A stretch of 46,787 bases of DNA, taken from positions 1-46,787 of the IMG/VR virus record IMGVR_UViG_3300024999_000161; one strand, written 5' to 3'. This document shows, piece after piece, positions 43,941 to 46,787 of the stretch. Origin of the DNA: a virus. The notes under the pieces are model-generated. The model was not told the DNA's origin. It ran no database searches and saw only the letters and a list, made by a program, of their open reading frames with translations. Numbering within the stretch: position 1 is the first letter of the stretch; every line of letters begins with the position of its first letter. The position numbers were made by a program, and so were the translations under genes.

Positions 43941-44171
43941 CTAAGTTAATACATAAAAATCTGTATTATCATTGTCTCTATCAGGGTCGTCGAAGGCCAT
44001 TTCAATGCCATAATACCCTCCGTTGTTTGACGCAATCCAGAACTCCTTATATTCTCTTACTTCTGGCGTTCCTGTTTCATCTTTGTATTCATATCCATCT
44101 GCTACTACGGTTTTTATATTTTTTTCTTGGTCTAACTTAGAAAGTATTTCAATCAACTCTTTGACTTTCAT
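43941..44171 (-). CDS. Small hypothetical protein between terminase and portal
   Basis: 76 residues, ATG directly after the terminase stop. KVKELIEILSKLDQEKNIKT, then GYEYKDETGTPEVREYKEFW and YYGIEMAFDDPDRDNDN. A family of short phage proteins begins with 'MKVKELIEILSKLDQ'. Not known to be a virion part. Confidence 0.6.
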   Translation of the reverse strand: MKVKELIEILSKLDQEKNIKTVVADGYEYKDETGTPEVREYKEFWIASNNGGYYGIEMAFDDPDRDNDNTDFYVLT

Positions 44172-44173
44172 AT

Positions 44174-46087
44174 TTACTTCTTCCTCCGATACTTAGCCAT
44201 CTCTACATACTTATCACTGAACTCAATATTAGCCTTGACTCTCGCCTTCTCTTCTTCGCTCATATTGGGAGGTAGCTCGAATTGGGCATTGCGTTCGACT
44301 GTGAATCGCTGTTGGGTTCTACTTGCATTAGCTATCATGTCACTCATTAGGATATCGTCATGTTTGCCTGACTCTGCATCGGGTCTGCCGTTTTTGTCAA
44401 TGACGAAGGTTAGGCATTCGGAAAGCATGTCGATGTGAGTGAAGAGTTCGATGTTGTCACGGATTAGGACGATTTCATTTGAAATAATCATTGGTCGAGT
44501 GTTTGAATCGGTTTTCCAACCGTTCTTGTATTGCTTTTTATGGCCTACTTCGTCAATGACTTCACGCCTATACTGCTTTGGATAGTTAAGCCGTTCCAAT
44601 TCCTTGACAGGGTAGATATCAAAGTTAATTTCAATACTCAGTAATGCTGTGTTGTAATACTTTCCAAGGCAGTACATTTGGTGCGCGTAGGTATCGGGGT
44701 CTATCTTATCGTGGAGGGTTGCAACACGTTTTCCGTTGGAGTTGTCGATAACCGTTGCACTAAACTTATCAGCCCCATCTCCAGCCGTATCTCCTCCCGC
44801 ACAATAAGGATGTCCTGCTTTTGGTTCCTCATAAATGTGAATATAATTGCCGAATCCATTGACAAATCTGATTGAATCGTCCTTGATCTTATCTTTGGTT
44901 TCAGGGTTGTTCCACTCGAATAAAAAAGAACCTCGTTTCGGAGGTTTTTCTTTGTATTGTTTTTTCAATTGTTCCATTCGTAGCATAATTTGTTTGCTAT
45001 TGAATACCGGTCTACCTGTCGCGAGGAACGCCTCCGATGGGTAAGAAGGGCACTCTTGGGACATAATGTCCCTGTCTCCATTACAATCGTTCTCAAGCGA
45101 CCACATATACCAGGCTATTTGTTCAACTTTTAGATTGTAAAGATCATATATTTTCCTCAGATAACAAGGAAGGCAATCGCAATTATTATCATGACTCCTA
45201 GAGTCTTCCATGGTCTGCGTGATTTCTTTTGCAACTTCATCAGTCACCGGCATTTGGTACTCAGAACTATCAAACCAAGCGAAAAACATGGGAACCCATT
45301 GACTCTTCCCTGCCTCGGCCTTATCCCAAAGGTCCTTGAAGTCGTTCATTCCGTTGGCAGTTGATTCAATCGCGACAATTGTTCCTACTTTTTTGGGAAC
45401 AGATTTAAGGATACCCGTTAAGCTCTTTTTTGGATTGCCCGAATAAAAGGCGAACTCGGAAAGGTGAACATAGTAATGAGTATCGGAACGACCAATACCT
45501 TCACTACCTGCTGTCTGCACCTTGATTCTGCTGTTAAGACCTTCCTGCTTGCCTTTATAATGAGGAGGTCTATCAAATATAAGTTCTCTTGCGTTAGATG
45601 CCTGTTGAAGTGGTTTAACATTATCTGGTAAATTTTTGTTCATGAATTTAGCCTTTTCGAAAATCGCATTCGTGCTATCATCACGATGGGCGACTACAAG
45701 GGCTATTCTGTTTTTATGTTTAATGATTCTGCATATAAATTTACCTTGAATATATGTCGAACCACCAACCTGCCTAGCCTTCAATATAATGAGTCGCGCA
45801 GGAATTCCCTGGGCCTCCAACTCTTTTATCTTATCGTCAATCTTCTTTTGGATTTCATTAAGTACGAGTGGTACTGTGTCGCCATCCTTATTAACGATCT
45901 TAACGTAATACTTTAACCAATACTCATCATCCCTCCTAGCCGCCTCCTGCTTTAATTGCTCATAATAGGCAGCCAATTGGGCTTGAGTCATTTTCTTCTG
46001 CTTTGGTTGCTCCTCTGCTTTTGGCTTTTCTACCTTTGGCTTGGCAGCAGCTTTTTTCGGTTCCTTTTTAACTTTTTGCTCTGCCAT
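44174..46087 (-). CDS. terL: Terminase large subunit
   Basis: 637 residues from the ATG at 46087 with AAGGAG upstream. An N-terminal Lys/Pro-rich tail (about 1-35) precedes the ATPase: IILKARQVGGSTYIQGKFI (Walker A-like 'RQVGGST'), IALVVAHRDDSTNAIFEKAK and KVGTIVAIESTANG (Walker B with Glu). The C-terminal nuclease has AGGDTAGDGADKFSATVID (catalytic Asp) and GKHDDILMSDMIANA (second and third Asp). It packages DNA into the prohead. No small subunit is in view; it may be the gene just beyond the right edge. Confidence 0.9.
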   Translation of the reverse strand: MAEQKVKKEPKKAAAKPKVEKPKAEEQPKQKKMTQAQLAAYYEQLKQEAARRDDEYWLKYYVKIVNKDGDTVPLVLNEIQKKIDDKIKELEAQGIPARLIILKARQVGGSTYIQGKFICRIIKHKNRIALVVAHRDDSTNAIFEKAKFMNKNLPDNVKPLQQASNARELIFDRPPHYKGKQEGLNSRIKVQTAGSEGIGRSDTHYYVHLSEFAFYSGNPKKSLTGILKSVPKKVGTIVAIESTANGMNDFKDLWDKAEAGKSQWVPMFFAWFDSSEYQMPVTDEVAKEITQTMEDSRSHDNNCDCLPCYLRKIYDLYNLKVEQIAWYMWSLENDCNGDRDIMSQECPSYPSEAFLATGRPVFNSKQIMLRMEQLKKQYKEKPPKRGSFLFEWNNPETKDKIKDDSIRFVNGFGNYIHIYEEPKAGHPYCAGGDTAGDGADKFSATVIDNSNGKRVATLHDKIDPDTYAHQMYCLGKYYNTALLSIEINFDIYPVKELERLNYPKQYRREVIDEVGHKKQYKNGWKTDSNTRPMIISNEIVLIRDNIELFTHIDMLSECLTFVIDKNGRPDAESGKHDDILMSDMIANASRTQQRFTVERNAQFELPPNMSEEEKARVKANIEFSDKYVEMAKYRRKK

Positions 46088-46102
46088 AGGTTTCACTCCT
46101 TA

Positions 46103-46270
46103 TCACCAATCACACCAACCAACTTTCGATTCAGGACTTTGACTCTCTACTACAATCTCCTCGTCCCTGCATCGACCTAAATCATAGTTCCATCGCTTGC
46201 AGGTTGCACAGTTTACTCGAATGTTAGGTTCTATTTCGATAAAGCATTTGCACGCTCTATTTTCTCCCAT
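46103..46270 (-). CDS. Small Cys-rich protein before terL
   Basis: 55 residues from the ATG at 46270, 7 bases after AGGAGG. MGENRACKCFIEIEPNIRVN, then CATCKRWNYDLGRCRDEEIV, with a CxxC and more cysteines, so possibly metal binding. Not recognised. Confidence 0.55.
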   Translation of the reverse strand: MGENRACKCFIEIEPNIRVNCATCKRWNYDLGRCRDEEIVVESQSPESKVGWCDW

Positions 46271-46293
46271 GGGTTGTCCTCCTGAATTCATAG

Positions 46294-46539
46294 TCAATCC
46301 ATCTTTAATGTTCCCTCGGAACAATTATTATCTATCGAAGGAGAAGTGTACTTGGCAAATACGCTCAACTTATCCGTTATCGCTGCATGAGGGTGAGCGG
46401 ATTTTGCGGGAACAGTACATACGAATACATAGCCCCTTGCTGTAAAATGTTCGATAGTTTGAATATCTACATAACCATTTGTAATTATTGAATCTAACTC
46501 AAGCATGGTATTTTTCACTCCTTGTACTGAATTATCCAT
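46294..46539 (-). CDS. Hypothetical protein before terL
   Basis: 81 residues, ATG with AAGGAGTG upstream. MDNSVQGVKNTMLELDSIIT, then NGYVDIQTIEHFTARGYVF and VCTVPAKSAHPHAAITDKL. The alternating polar pattern suggests a small alpha/beta fold. Not recognised. Confidence 0.5.
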   Translation of the reverse strand: MDNSVQGVKNTMLELDSIITNGYVDIQTIEHFTARGYVFVCTVPAKSAHPHAAITDKLSVFAKYTSPSIDNNCSEGTLKMD

Positions 46540-46622
46540 TAAACGTCAACTACCAACGTTTGTCTTCCGGTTTAAAGGTAAGTTGCATGTCTACAACGTA
46601 AGACGAGCTTTTTTCGCTGAAA

Positions 46623-46787
46623 TCATGGGGTTTTGGGTTTAGAAAAAGGAGTTAATGAGAGGAGGAAATTAACATTTTGTAAGCGGTCCGCTATTCGCTT
46701 GTTGGCGATTGCACAATACTCTTCATCTTTTTCGATGCCAATAAAAAATCGCCCTGTATTTAAGGCGGCGATTGCGGTTGTTCCGGA
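46623..46787 (-). CDS. C-terminal part of a DNA methyltransferase (truncated by the window edge)
   Basis: 54 residues are visible, running off the right edge. GTTAIAALNTGRFFIGIEKD, then EEYCAIANKRIADRLQN: the end of the conserved 'GSGTT' AdoMet-binding loop followed by 'R-xxGIExxxEYxxIAxxR', typical of N6-adenine or N4-cytosine methylases (PF01555). It likely protects phage DNA from restriction. Only the last third is in view. Confidence 0.85.
   Translation of the reverse strand, partial: SGTTAIAALNTGRFFIGIEKDEEYCAIANKRIADRLQNVNFLLSLTPFSKPKTP

Noticed and set aside
1-46787. tRNA genes
   Set aside because: I saw no cloverleaf with T-loop GGTTCRA and matching acceptor stem in the gene-free stretches examined; the gaps are too small or hold other signals.

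Overview
The window reads as most of a temperate phage with a plasmid-type origin (a phage-plasmid), from a low-GC endospore-forming member of the Bacillota. The evidence for the host is strong AGGAGG ribosome binding sites, frequent TTG and GTG starts, an amidase-type endolysin, and a phage copy of the Spo0A DNA-binding domain. No integrase is visible. Instead there is a small winged-helix Rep-like gene behind a transcription attenuator, followed by three iterons and two perfect DnaA boxes.

Layout. (1) 1-420: a rightward ribbon-helix-helix regulator with a promoter, repeats and a terminator. (2) 428-10090, leftward: the early operon, driven by a good promoter at 10173-10201. It carries a Cro-like XRE protein, a BRO-N antirepressor, a MazG-like protein, many small proteins, a Spo0A-C-like protein, a PP-loop/PAPS-reductase-like protein, a deoxyribosyltransferase-like protein, an SbcC/RecF-like ATPase, a Gam-like protein, a P-loop ATPase and a DUF669 protein. 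(3) 10329-16857, rightward: the CI-like repressor, the replication region, then a DNA-transfer-like module (FtsK-type ATPase, replication-relaxation protein, membrane proteins, M23 peptidase) interrupted by an opposed GIY-YIG homing nuclease. (4) 16901-22580, leftward: about 16 small, often Cys-rich genes under an RHH protein and an HNH/DnaD-like protein. (5) 22705-23005: a leftward, roughly 300-nt structured RNA gene with its own promoter and terminator. (6) 23044-25635, leftward: the lysis cassette behind a structured leader that ends in a terminator. (7) 25734-26076: two rightward membrane peptides. (8) 26100-46787, leftward: virion genes, which in transcription order are a methylase end, TerL, portal, small accessory genes, scaffold, decoration, major capsid, an HNH homing gene, tail appendages, adaptor, nozzle and internal virion proteins. 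No tape measure or sheath gene is seen, which suggests a short-tailed (podovirus-like) particle.

How it works together. The divergent XRE pair at 10090/10329 is the likely lysogeny switch. The iteron origin would maintain the prophage as a plasmid. The early operon supplies recombination and nucleotide functions. Late genes run leftward from beyond the right edge, with frequent intergenic hairpins. The most unusual items are the unassigned structured RNA at 22705-23005, the leader RNA of the lysis cassette, two adjacent genes that appear to start at ATC, the plasmid copy-control attenuator, the FtsK/relaxation/M23 module, the phage Spo0A-C protein, and a three-domain papain-amidase endolysin.
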